Shown in pieces: positions 10,631 through 22,200 of a DNA stretch of 40,112 nt. Each line of letters opens with the position of its first letter. The stretch's first letter is position 1. Both the position numbers and the translations under genes were made by a program. Origin of the DNA: an uncultured Clostridium sp. GTDB taxonomy: Bacteria; Bacillota_A; Clostridia; TANB77; CAG-508. Under the pieces are notes generated by a model that was not told the origin of the DNA, ran no database searches, and was given only the letters and a program-made list of their open reading frames with translations. Location: NCBI GenBank assembly GCA_947382445.1, contig CANCZH010000005.1:1-40112 (forward strand), read 5' to 3'.

Positions 10631-13600
10631 ACTATCACCTCCTTATTTTTCTTATCAATTTGAATTTTTATTACATAAAGAGCTATTAGCAACGTTATCA
10701 GAGTAGTACTTATAATCATTACATTTATTAGACTTCCACCTGTCTGAATACCTATAATCATATCTGCTGTACTCATGTCATCTTCACCTTGTGCTCTATT
10801 TCCTTCTGTTGAATCTATATCGCTTATTGCATATTCATTATAAGTTTGGTCTATTTCAAAAGTATTATTTATAATTCCAGTTCCATCCTCTGTCATTTGT
10901 TTTGTTAATATTAGTGTAACTGTTCTTGTTTCTCCTGGCTGAATTAAAACATCTTCTAATTCATTTGTATATGCATTTCCATCTGCTGCAATATACCAGT
11001 TAGGATTCATTCCAGTATCTAGTATTAATCCACTTGGTAAATAATCAACTATACGTTTTGCATATCCTGCAATTTCTCCTTTATTTGTAACTGTAACTGT
11101 ATATTCGATATATATATTTGATGTATTTGCATATTTTGGATTTATATCAACTTTTGCAAGTTTACTATTTTCCATTTCATATGTGTTTGTTTCTTTTTCA
11201 TTTTGAACTATAACTCTGTTAATGTTAGTATCCAAACTTAAATCAAATATTCCAGCTCTTATTAAACCAATATCTATATCAGATAAACTTGTATCTGTTA
11301 TTTTTATTTTATCTGTAACAGCTTTATAGTTAGAAACAATTGCATCTGAATTTCTATCTGAATTTACTCCTTCTTTCTTATAATCTGTTACTTGATATTT
11401 TGTATTATCATACTCAAATTTTATGTAATATTCGCCTGGAAGTACATTTTCAATTAAATATTCACCTATACTATTTGTAACCGTTTGCCCTACAACTTCT
11501 TGCGATGAAGCATCACATAATTTTGCAACTATATCTGGCATTCCTTCTTCTTCTTCATCTCTTTTACCATTATGGTTCATATCATTGAAAGCTCTTCCTA
11601 AAATCCTATATGTTTTTTGTTCATTAGAAACAGTAGGTTCTACTTTAGTTTCTTCATTAACATATACTTGTTTACTACTTTCTGTATTTTCTTCTTTTTC
11701 TGCTATTTTTATATTTTCATAAGTATTGTTTGTCATTTCTGGATTTTGTTGAACTATGTTTTCTATTTTTGATGTTTGTACAGAACTTATATCTTTTCCT
11801 GAAATAATCCAGTTATTTCCTGTAAATTGTTCTTGAACTACATTTGATATGTTTTCTGCTGTACAACTCATTATAACATCTGCTGTTTCACCAGGCTCTA
11901 AGCTTACAACCATACTTAAATTTTTTCCTGCAACTCCAGAATATTTAGCTCCATTTTTAACACATTCTAAACCTGTTACTCTTAATTCTGGTGGAATATT
12001 ATTTTGTATATCAATCTTTGTTGCTTCTGCTTTTCCAACATTTTTCAAATTAAGTACATATTTAATTGTGTTTCCCTCTTTTATATATTTGTTATCATTT
12101 GTAGAATAATAGTTTACTTCAATCTCTGGTCTTGCAAGAGTCATAGCCACCTCATTTGAAGTATACTCTTTTTCTAAATTATCTGCTGTTACCTTAGCAT
12201 ATGAAATTAGATTTTTTTCAAGTTCTTCAATATTGTTCGTTTTTACTTCTAATTTAAATCCTTTGAAAACTACTAACTTATCTACATTCCATGTTACTGT
12301 TCTAGTAGATTCATCATATATTCCTTCACTTTCTTTGTATGTTGTAATTCCATCTTCTCTAAATCCTTCAACATATGCTTCTACAAATGTTACACCTTCT
12401 GGAATATATTGAACTACTTTACAATTTTCAAGTGGAGCTCCATTCATATTTGTAACAAAAGTAGTATAGTTAATATTTGTATCCTCTGTAACAATTCTTC
12501 CTGTTCTGTCTGATTCTATGTCAATAGCTACTTTTGCAACTTCAACTGGGAATGAATCTGTAGTTGTATAAATAGGACTTTCTAATCCTTTTGCTTCAAC
12601 ATTATTATTAGTTTCTATATATGTTTGATTTTGAACTGCTTTATTAACTTCAACTTCATATGTTATTTCTTCTGTTTCACCTGGATTAATACTATCCATA
12701 TCAATTCTAAGTTCAGTTACATCTGGTCTTAGTTCACCATTTTCTATATAAGTAGTTCCAGATGGAATAGTACTATTAACTACAACATCTTCTGCTACAC
12801 TTCTACCTTCATTACTTACTTTAACTGTATATTTTAAGTGTTGTCCTTCAACTGCTGACTTTTCATCCATATCACATACTGTTTCAACTTTAAGTACTGG
12901 AGCATCTCCTGTTGATAAAATAACTTTATCAGCTTCGCCTACACCTTGTGTTTTTGTACCTACATAATATGTTCCAAATGTTCCACATAAATCTAAATTG
13001 TTATTCAAATTAGCTGGTATCTCAAAATTATATGAGTACATTAATATGTTTCCAATTCCTACAACACCATCTACTACTATTAAGTAAGATTTTACTCTTG
13101 ATAAATCTTCAATGTCTTGTGTCCAACCATTTTGCTCGTCTTCTAGTTTATCATTGGCTTCACCATTCTCAGAATAATAAATAGTTGCATTCTGAATATT
13201 TCCATTAAGAGGAACTATTTTAGATGTCATTGGAGCATCTTGATTAGCTCCAAGTTCTTGATTATTTATTATGTCTTTATTTCCATTAAATATCGTTCTA
13301 CCTAAAATATGAACATTATTCATTTCTTCATCTGTGTTGTTGATTAATATCATTCTCATTTCAGCATTTCTGGCATCAGTAAAAGTATTAATTGAATCTT
13401 TCTTTGTTCCTTGATTTACAGAAATAATTGATTCATTATCTCTATAATTTGATATCATTTGTGCATTTACGAATCCATCTGGAGCAACTATTTTAAGTGA
13501 AGTATCATAATTTCCTTGTCTGCCAATTAGCATATAGCTTGATGGTTCTGATATCATTTCCCATTCTGAGCCAGTTGCATAATTTGTAGCATCTTCATTA

Positions 13601-15921
13601 TAATAATTCAAAATTGCTGATGATTCTCTTGAAGCTCTATACATATCAACAGACATATCTGTTTTTAAAATAATTGTTGTTCCCTTTTCTGAATCACCTA
13701 ATGTATATTTACTTTGCTGACCTTTTAAAGTAATTCTAATAACAATTTGACCTTTTTCATTTCTTAAAGTTTCAATATTTGCTATTTCTAATTCATCATT
13801 TCCATATAATAAGTTGATATCCTTTATTTTTACATCTTGAACTTCTTCTGGTAATACAACTTCAAAAATTGGATTTTTATACATATCACTAATGTAGCTA
13901 GCATTATTTAATGAAATATTAATTTCTATATTTTCGTTCTCTACAATAGTACTTAATTCATTTCTATTTAAAGAAATGCTTGCATTTGTAATTGTATCTA
14001 ATAAATCTACTGAAACTTTACATTCTCCCATTTCAGTAATAATTCCATCTTGCAATTCTGCACCAGCAATATATTCATTATTTAATGTTTTAAATAACAT
14101 TAATTCGTTTTTTGTATATTCTGTTTTCTCAATTGTTTTTATTGTTCCAATAGTTAGAATTCCTTCTCCTACTGGATTATTTATTTTCATTAAAATCTTG
14201 TCAATTTTGTTTTCCCCAAAACTAATTGTTATATATCCATCTTTGTCTACTTCTGTATCTTTATTTACTTGAATTAATGAAGTTCCATCTTCAAGTAATA
14301 ATTCAAGATTTCCAGTTTCACCAATTATTGATAATAGATTTTCTTTATTTATTTTTACAGATTTGTAGTTTGCTGAAGTTTTATAGGCATTTCCAAGTTC
14401 ATCTTGGAAATATTCTGCTTTTTCTCTTATTTCAACAGTTTTTAATAAATCAACTCTCGAGATGTTTACACTTAATGAGTTTTCAAATTCTAATTCATAT
14501 TCTGGAATCTCTGAATTTGCATTTGCATATAAGTAACCTTTACTCATATCTTGTGTCCTTCCAGTTACTTGATATGTTATTATATTTTGGCTTGCACCAG
14601 ATAAATCATATTCTTTCTCAATAGAAGAACTTACTTCATTTGTCCCCTGAGATGTAAATACATTTGATTTTGCAGAAATTCTTGAACGTAATATTTCATT
14701 TGCCGTTTCTGGTGAATTTACATACGTATAAGAAATTATAAATTCATCACTTCCATTATTTTTTCTATATTTGTCATTTTCTGCTGTGTTATCTACTCCT
14801 ATTGTAACTATTCCATCTTTATAAGACCAATTTTCTGGTGTAAATATAATTTCACCACTTGAAAGTCCATTTGTATATGCTGTGTTTATTGCTGATACAC
14901 TAAGGTTTTCTATTTGTGCTCCTTCAATTTCTGGAACTACAATTTCATATGTTGTATCTTTAATTGGTAGTTCATTTTTGTTTTCAGAACATGCTGTTAT
15001 TTTTAATTGAACTAAAGCATAATTAACTCCATCTTTTACATATGGAATATATTTTTCAATAGTTGAACCTAAAAGAATTTTTACATTGTTAGAAATACCT
15101 ATAACTGGCTTTGATTCTTTTGTGATTATTTCTTCTTCACCTTGATTGTCAACATATGTTCCAGATAAACTAATTAATGTACCTTCTTGAAGTTTTTTAA
15201 TATCAATTAAGTCTTCATCTTTTAACTCTACTTGAATATATATTTTTACTTCTGTTCCACTGTTAATTTGTTTTAGTTTAATTTTATTTTCATCAATTGA
15301 CTGAATATAGTCACCAAAAACAGTGTTTTCTTTTAGTTTAAAAATCTGATTAGCTAAATCTTTAATTTCTACTTTAGCATTTTTCAAATATCCATTATTT
15401 CTAACTCCTAAAGTAATTTCAATTGCTAATCCATTTTCAATTTTAGTTTTTTCTTCAGTTTTTTGCTCACCAATAGATTCATTAATTTGTTCATTAGCTT
15501 GCTTATCATCTTCTGATTCATTTTCTGAATCAGAAGATGGCATGTTAACTGGCTCTGCATCTGTTACTTCATCATCTTGTTTTTCACTTTCTTTTTGTGT
15601 ATTACCAGTATTAGTAAAAATACTATCATTAACAGTGCCAAAACTGATTATTGCATCATTTTGCTCTGGTTCATTTTCTTTTGTTTCATTCTGCTCTGCT
15701 TTATTTTCTTCTGGTTTAACATCTTCTTCCTCAATTTTTTCTAGCTCATTCTCATCACTATCAGTAATCTCTACAAACTGAGCTGAAAAATTAATCTGTT
15801 CAGAATCGTCAGCAGCAAAAGAAACAAGAACATTTCCAAGAGTAGCAAAATTACTAAAAAGCATCACGAATACAATCAAACTAGCAATTAACTTCTCTTT
15901 GACATTTTTCCTCTTCTGCAT
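10627..15921 (-). CDS. Large DUF11/SdrD-B surface protein, first gene of cassette A (1764 aa)
   Basis: There is a signal peptide (KLIASLIVFVMLFSNFATLG, cleavage after VSFAA), then an acidic Glu/Asn-rich segment (about 45-155), and many beta-sandwich modules. Among these are DUF11-like repeats with the pattern VxNxG...AxxVxVxxxIP (about 1050-1420). One SdrD-B module carries a calcium-loop-like DMNHNGKRDEEEEG (about 1440-1510). A C-terminal membrane helix (about 1727-1754) follows the juxtamembrane stretch ADMIIGIQTGG. The start is the ATG behind GGAGGTAAAAT. It is paralogous to the 23128-28048 product; compare HILGRTIFNGNKDI with QILGRTPFAGNKEI, and YYSENGEA in both. Likely role: an extended cell-surface stalk or adhesin partnering the next gene, with which it is translationally coupled. 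The partner role is inference. Confidence 0.9.
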   Translation of the reverse strand: MQKRKNVKEKLIASLIVFVMLFSNFATLGNVLVSFAADDSEQINFSAQFVEITDSDENELEKIEEEDVKPEENKAEQNETKENEPEQNDAIISFGTVNDSIFTNTGNTQKESEKQDDEVTDAEPVNMPSSDSENESEDDKQANEQINESIGEQKTEEKTKIENGLAIEITLGVRNNGYLKNAKVEIKDLANQIFKLKENTVFGDYIQSIDENKIKLKQINSGTEVKIYIQVELKDEDLIDIKKLQEGTLISLSGTYVDNQGEEEIITKESKPVIGISNNVKILLGSTIEKYIPYVKDGVNYALVQLKITACSENKNELPIKDTTYEIVVPEIEGAQIENLSVSAINTAYTNGLSSGEIIFTPENWSYKDGIVTIGVDNTAENDKYRKNNGSDEFIISYTYVNSPETANEILRSRISAKSNVFTSQGTNEVSSSIEKEYDLSGASQNIITYQVTGRTQDMSKGYLYANANSEIPEYELEFENSLSVNISRVDLLKTVEIREKAEYFQDELGNAYKTSANYKSVKINKENLLSIIGETGNLELLLEDGTSLIQVNKDTEVDKDGYITISFGENKIDKILMKINNPVGEGILTIGTIKTIEKTEYTKNELMLFKTLNNEYIAGAELQDGIITEMGECKVSVDLLDTITNASISLNRNELSTIVENENIEINISLNNASYISDMYKNPIFEVVLPEEVQDVKIKDINLLYGNDELEIANIETLRNEKGQIVIRITLKGQQSKYTLGDSEKGTTIILKTDMSVDMYRASRESSAILNYYNEDATNYATGSEWEMISEPSSYMLIGRQGNYDTSLKIVAPDGFVNAQMISNYRDNESIISVNQGTKKDSINTFTDARNAEMRMILINNTDEEMNNVHILGRTIFNGNKDIINNQELGANQDAPMTSKIVPLNGNIQNATIYYSENGEANDKLEDEQNGWTQDIEDLSRVKSYLIVVDGVVGIGNILMYSYNFEIPANLNNNLDLCGTFGTYYVGTKTQGVGEADKVILSTGDAPVLKVETVCDMDEKSAVEGQHLKYTVKVSNEGRSVAEDVVVNSTIPSGTTYIENGELRPDVTELRIDMDSINPGETEEITYEVEVNKAVQNQTYIETNNNVEAKGLESPIYTTTDSFPVEVAKVAIDIESDRTGRIVTEDTNINYTTFVTNMNGAPLENCKVVQYIPEGVTFVEAYVEGFREDGITTYKESEGIYDESTRTVTWNVDKLVVFKGFKLEVKTNNIEELEKNLISYAKVTADNLEKEYTSNEVAMTLARPEIEVNYYSTNDNKYIKEGNTIKYVLNLKNVGKAEATKIDIQNNIPPELRVTGLECVKNGAKYSGVAGKNLSMVVSLEPGETADVIMSCTAENISNVVQEQFTGNNWIISGKDISSVQTSKIENIVQQNPEMTNNTYENIKIAEKEENTESSKQVYVNEETKVEPTVSNEQKTYRILGRAFNDMNHNGKRDEEEEGMPDIVAKLCDASSQEVVGQTVTNSIGEYLIENVLPGEYYIKFEYDNTKYQVTDYKKEGVNSDRNSDAIVSNYKAVTDKIKITDTSLSDIDIGLIRAGIFDLSLDTNINRVIVQNEKETNTYEMENSKLAKVDINPKYANTSNIYIEYTVTVTNKGEIAGYAKRIVDYLPSGLILDTGMNPNWYIAADGNAYTNELEDVLIQPGETRTVTLILTKQMTEDGTGIINNTFEIDQTYNEYAISDIDSTEGNRAQGEDDMSTADMIIGIQTGGSLINVMIISTTLITLLIALYVIKIQIDKKNKEVIV

Positions 15922-15965
15922 ATTTTACCTCCACAAATCTTGCGATATTTTGCCTTTATACAATT

Positions 15966-15996
15966 ATTATTTTAAATACTTTAAGAAAACTGTCAA
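15966..15996 (-). promoter_or_regulatory. Weak candidate promoter for cassette A
   Basis: TTGACA (15996-15991 on the minus strand) is a perfect -35 box, but the best -10 boxes at 17-19 bases (AAAATA, AATAAT) are poor. It lies 45-75 bases before the ATG at 15921. Confidence 0.3.
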
Positions 15997-16047
15997 TTAA
16001 CAAATTTCGCTACTTATATATAAAGAATGACAAATTAAAATAATTAG

Positions 16048-16057
16048 ATTACGGAAA
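16048..16057. promoter_or_regulatory. Shared decamer attacggaaa upstream of cassette A
   Basis: The same ten bases occur upstream of cassette B at 28164-28173. The distances to the respective start codons are similar (about 127 and 116 bases), and both lie beyond the candidate -35 boxes. It is a possible binding site; a chance match is not excluded. Confidence 0.3.
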
Positions 16058-16180
16058 ACATCATATATAGACGTATTTTACAATTAGATTAAATTTTTTG
16101 TTAAAAAATGTCGCATCAGAAATTAGTTTACATATTATTTTTATGTTTACTAAAAAATAGAAAAAGAACTATTAAATTAT

Positions 16181-16216
16181 AAGCGACGTGTAGTTTTGGC
16201 AAACTGCACGTCGCTT
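16181..16216 (-). terminator. Hairpin ending cassette B
   Basis: A 16-bp stem (aagcgacgtg...cacgtcgctt plus agttt/aaact) with a tggc loop is markedly more GC-rich than its surroundings. It lies about 80 bases past the stop at 16298. The U run is weak on the minus strand. Confidence 0.65.
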
Positions 16217-16297
16217 TAATTAATACTTTTTATTATTTCTTTTTAGTGCTCGTATTATACAATATGTATTCATTTTTAGTCTACATTGCATAATATA

Positions 16298-19200
16298 TTA
16301 ATTGTCTTGATTTTTTCTTATCTTAACTTGTTTTACTGTAAATATTGTTATAAATCCTATTAGTACAATAACTAATCCTGCTATTTGCATTATGTTATTT
16401 CTTATTAATGTTAATCTTCCTATACCAGTAGGAGCAATTATTGTTACATATTCAGGTGACCAAGCATCATTTTCTGGATATAATGTCCAGTTATCAACAC
16501 TAACTTCATTTACATCATCATCTCTTGCAAGATCTATACTATTATATCCTGCTTTCCAGAATCCATCATATTTAGCTATTGCCATTGCATTTCCTGGTAC
16601 TGAATTAATATCTCGTCTACCAGTAGAATTTGAATATACTAAAATTTCTGCCAAATTATCCATTTTCATTTCATTAGCATCTTGACCAGAAGAAGTATTC
16701 TTTCTTGTTATAATATATATCGTACCTATACTTTCTTTTGGATTATCAGGATTATATTTTGCTGGTTTTAATTCAAATGTCATACCAGAGTTAAACATAC
16801 TTTGAACTCTATTTCCTACTGTATCAATATACTTCATCCTATTATTTTCAGGATTTCTTTCTAGACGTTCATTATGAGATATAGCAATATTAGAACTTGA
16901 ATCTCTAATTAATTTTCTATCTTTCTCATCATAAATGCTCTTAACTACACTTTCTCCTGAAACTGTTGATGGTAATCTGTAAGCACTATCAGAAATTATG
17001 TTTCTAAGTGATGTTATTGTTCCATCTTCCTCAACATATGTGTCTGCTAAACTCCATGAAGCATTTTCAATTCCAATTCCACTTTCAAATTCATCTAAAC
17101 TTGTATTAACATCTATATAATCAACTAACTGGTCTACTGTTGTTCTAACAACTTTGTCAGTTTCATATGTAACAGTAAGGTCATCAACATCTATTTTCTT
17201 TACATAGTTTTTGATTTCATATGGTGTTTCTTGATTTCCAATTTTGTTTTCATAATAGAATCTACCAACATATCTACCATAAACTATTACTTCTGGTCTT
17301 AATGTATCTGTTTGATCTATTGAACCATCTGGTGTTAAATCATCTAGATTTAATAATTTTGCTAATGTAGATTGGTCAGTATTGTCTGGATTCCAAACTT
17401 GATTCCAGCTTAGTATTTCTGCTAAAGTAGAGTTTGTTGAAATTCCTCTATCATCTAGTTCTCCAAGGTTTATATTGTCATCTATATTATCATCTATGCT
17501 ACCTGTTATTAATTTATATAAGTCAACAGTTGGTGAACCATTAGCTGATTTTATCATATCTTTTGATAAGTAATAATCGTTTAGTCTTCCTGTGAAATCA
17601 ACTTCTGAATTATTTATTACTTTCATTTTATATTTTATTAATAAACTTAAATCATCCATATAATCATCTTCAACAGCTATTGCATAAAATCCTTGTTGTA
17701 CTAATCCAGCAGTTATTGCATCTGAATGGCTAATATATGTTAGTTTATCTAATGCCTTTGTATTAGCATGCTCTGTAATAACCTTACCATCTTCATCCAT
17801 ATATGCTGCAAATATAATTTCGTCTGCTTTTGTTAACATTATTGTATCAACATATTTTTCAAGTTTAATATCTGTTTCAGCTCTTTTTTCAAGTCCAAAG
17901 TTTACATTCTTAATAGTATATCTATATCCTAAATATTGATTTTCATTAGGGTCTGTTTTCTCATTATATGGAGCATATGCAGTTGGTCTTAATGTTGTTT
18001 GTGGTCTCATTTTACTACCTGGTGTTTGAGTTTTTCTCATTGTTTGTGGATCATCAACTTCTATTGACATTATTGGTGTTTCTGCAAACATCTGAGTTGA
18101 CTCAACATATTCTGTATTATCTGCAAGCCTATCACGTAAAATTTCCCCTCTATCATTTTCAATATTTCTTGAATATGAGTTAACAACCATTCTTCTTGAT
18201 TCATTATCTCTTGCTTTTGAAATCTGTAAATCATTTATATCTGTACCATTTATTTTGGTATTTTGAGTTAAATCAAGATACTTAGTATTTAGAGCTTTAT
18301 TTTCAGTTGTTAATTCAGCTAAAAATCTTGTGTTTTCATAATCTTGACCATTGTATTTTATAATATCTTTTTCTTCTGCTGTTTTATATCTTTCTTCATA
18401 AATTGTAGCTGTACTATCTGCACGTTTTCCATAATCAAATCTTGTAATATAATCACCTGCTAGGAATCCATAAAGATAATAGTTACCTTCAACATCATTT
18501 CCATCTATATCCTTAGCTTTTTCATTTAGTGTTAATGTAACATTATTCTCTCCATTTACTCCAGTGCTTTCTGTTTTAGGTAGATTATAGAATTGATTTG
18601 GAACTTTGTAATAATACTCTAATCCATCATATGTAGCATCATAACTACCACTAGCATTTACTTCACCTAAGTTTATAACTTCATATAATGAAACTTCTAC
18701 ATTTGGTACTAATTTTTCTCCTGAATCTTTATATCCATTACCTACTTTTAAGTCGTAACTTCCTACATCTTCTGTTTTTTCATCTTCCCAAACATATCCA
18801 TACATTTCTCTTTCATACGTAGCTATTCTTACTTTTAATGTATTAGCATTAAATGTATCATCTTCATATTTAGAAGCATTTTTTAAATCACCTTTGTCTA
18901 TATTATTTGGTGCTGAATCTCTATCTACTCTTCCTGAAACTCTTCCCTCTACATATGGAGTATAATATCCAGCATTTATGTCTTTTTCACTATAATATGT
19001 TGAATAATTTGAAAGTTCAGCAATATTATATTTGTCACCGACTAAAGCATTTCTTGTAGATATTGCTACTTTTCCTACATTTCCTGAACCTGTAATTTCA
19101 CTGTATCCTTTTCTGTCTATTTCATATGTTGTAAATATTTCAGCATATTCTGAATTATCTAATTTTATATTAGTTAAAGAACTACTCTTAGAAGAATAGA

Positions 19201-22200
19201 ATTCTCCATTAACTGAACTAATATCATTCCACTCTAAATCACCTTTTGCAGAATGTCCATTAACTGTAACTTCCATTCCATTAAGATTTTCTGTTCTTGT
19301 AGGTTTCCAATCTTTTGGTGAATCTAAGCTGCAAATTCTATAATATGGTTTTTCTGCAACCAGAGTTTTATCTCTTTTGGTATCATCATTTATAATTGAT
19401 GTATATGTATCATTACTAATTAATGTAAATGTTTTATCAAAATAATCTGTAATTTCATTTATTTCAACATCCATTGTGTCTGAGTTATTATAAACTCTTA
19501 TAATATATGTTGCATATACTTTTAACTCTGTACCATCTTTAATGTCTTGTACAGCTTTTATAGCATTACAATATCTTTGGTAACTTTGATATCCAACATC
19601 AGAAGAATATAGTCCTAATGTATATCCTCCATCAACTCTTGTATTTTCAAGTTTAATTAAGAAATCTTCATAATTAGTAATTTTGCCATATGGATTAAAT
19701 TCTTTGGTCATTTTTTGTTCATTTACTACTACTGTTACTTTATATAAGTCTTTTAATACACTTATATCTGTTTCTGTTCTTTCTATAAGTCCTAAGTTAA
19801 TGTGTAACATGTATTCTGCTATATATCTTTGAGTTCCTTTATTAACTGCATTTAAAACATAATATGTTCCTTCAACTGGGTATTTTATTCTAAATTGTTC
19901 TTGATTAACACTAACACCTAAAGTATCTGTATTATTATAATATGTGCTTGCAACTATGTTATAACGTGTACCAATTGAACTTGAATTTGATCTAAATGGT
20001 GATTGTAATTTTGATTCCATCATTTCTCCACTTGAACCAGTTGAATACTCTAAACTACCACTTCCACCTGCTCCATTACCATCTAGCCCAGTTGTATGAG
20101 TGATACCAGTTGAAGTAGAAAAATCTCCTGTGATTTCACCAAAGCTTGCGTCTAAATTAGCTCTGTTTACAACTTCTTCAACTGCCATTGAACTTTTACT
20201 ATATGAGTCTGGTGAACTTGAATATGCTCCTGCTGAGCCTTCTCCTCCGCCATTTGACATATATACTGTACTCTTAAGTACTTGTCCATCATATTCAAAT
20301 TCAACAACATAGAAGCAATTAGCTGCTCCACCTGGTGCTTCAAGTCTGTTTACTTCATAATGACCTCCTGCTGTGTATAATGGCCATGATAGTTGTGCAC
20401 CACTTTCATCATGGAAAAGTGCTTTTCTTAATTTTGTTGTACCTTGATATAAATATACTGTTACACCAATATTATCAAGTCCTCTTTCTCCACCTTCCCA
20501 AAGTCCGTTAGCTGAGAATAGGTTCGCTTTTTGTGATTCTATATCTAACCATACGTCTCCTGCTAGTGTTGTTGTTAAATCAATATCCCATACAAATTCC
20601 ATTTCTTCTTCTTCGTATTTTCTTTTTGCTTCAACAACTCTCATACAGGCCTGAATTTCACCTTCTCCTGCTTTTGATTTCGAAACAGATACAGTTGCTG
20701 CAATATAATTAGTACAAGATTTATGATCACACTCATCCGTACAATTTCCAGCTTCATCTTTTTTATGCTCAGATAAATCATAACCACATGTTTCAAATTC
20801 TGGTGTACCTACTTTCCATTTCCATATTTCAATAATTCCATCATAATGCTCATACTTTGCTTCTGCTATTAAATATCTAAAATCCAAATGAAACCCTGTA
20901 ATTTTGTTTAATCCATCTTCATAATCTATAATAAGGTAGAAATCTTCTTCTGTATGAGGATAAACATCAAATTTTTCTGGTACTTCATCACCTAATGTTC
21001 CTACTGTTTTTCTTTCTTCTTTCCATCCAAATGCCCATCCGTCACCTAATTCCTTTACTACTTCACTTCCATCTATATTTAATTTTAATTCTGGAACTCC
21101 TGTTATTCCTGCAAATTGATTTTCAAATGCATATACTTCCATATATTTAATATTAAATGGTCCTACAACATATTGCTGTTTATCTGCATAATATTCTACT
21201 TTTACATCTTCTTGAACAGTTTTATCTTCTATTGTTCCTTTATAATCATCTTTTATTCCGCCATCACCATTATGCATAGCATTAAAAATTGCCGCTTCTT
21301 TTAGCAATCCCTCTGCTGTGGCTGATGAATATCCTTCTTCATCTCCTATTACATCTGATGATTCTAATAATATCTTTTGTAATTCTCTAAGTCCCTTTAA
21401 TGATTCATTATTAATTTTAGCATCTTCTGCATTATCTATTGCTCCTTTTAATTGCTCAATATAATTTTTAGCATTATCTATCTGTCTTTGTATATTATCT
21501 ATTCTATATTGGCAATAATCTATTTGAGAATTTAGTTCAATTATTCTTCTAGAATTTTCATCATGTTTATCTCTTTTTTCATCTATTTGATTTCTAGCAT
21601 TTGGAAGATCTTCCTCATTAATCTTTTTAAACTCGTCTTCTGCTTTTGTTAGTTCTTCTTGTGCTTTACTAAGTTCTTCTTTGGTTGTATTAAGATTGTC
21701 CCTTGCTTTATCAAAAGAGTCTTTTGCCTCATTAAGAACTTTTTCGGCATCAGCTAATCTAGTTTGAGCATCAGCTAAATCCTGCTCTTTTTGAATTTTT
21801 TGCTCCTTTTTTTCATTATATTGGTCAATCCTGCCTTGTGCATTATTTCTTCTAATTTCTTCACTAGCTATTTTATCTCTTACTTCCTGAATTTTCTGTT
21901 GATTTCTTGGCCATTGAGATAATAAATCATCTAACTGATTGTTTAAATTGTCTATATTAACATTACATTCTTGTATAGTTTGTTCAAATTCAGGTATTCT
22001 AGGTTCTAAGTCATTTATATAACTATCTAAATTTGCTATATCACTATTTATTTTATTTATCTCATTATTTATTTTATCAACATTTTCTTGTAAAGGTGGT
22101 ATTGTAATATCTTCTAGGTATGATATTTCAGATTCTAATTGTGATATTGTGTTTTCTAATTCTTGTATACTTTCTTTTAATCCTGGTATTGTAACTTCTT

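Larger units (their letters stand above)
15922..16297. other. Spacer between the two giant-gene cassettes
   Basis: These 376 bases hold the terminator-like hairpin of cassette B, the decamer and the candidate promoter of cassette A. No open reading frame or RNA gene is evident. The spacer suggests that the two cassettes are separate transcription units. Confidence 0.6.
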
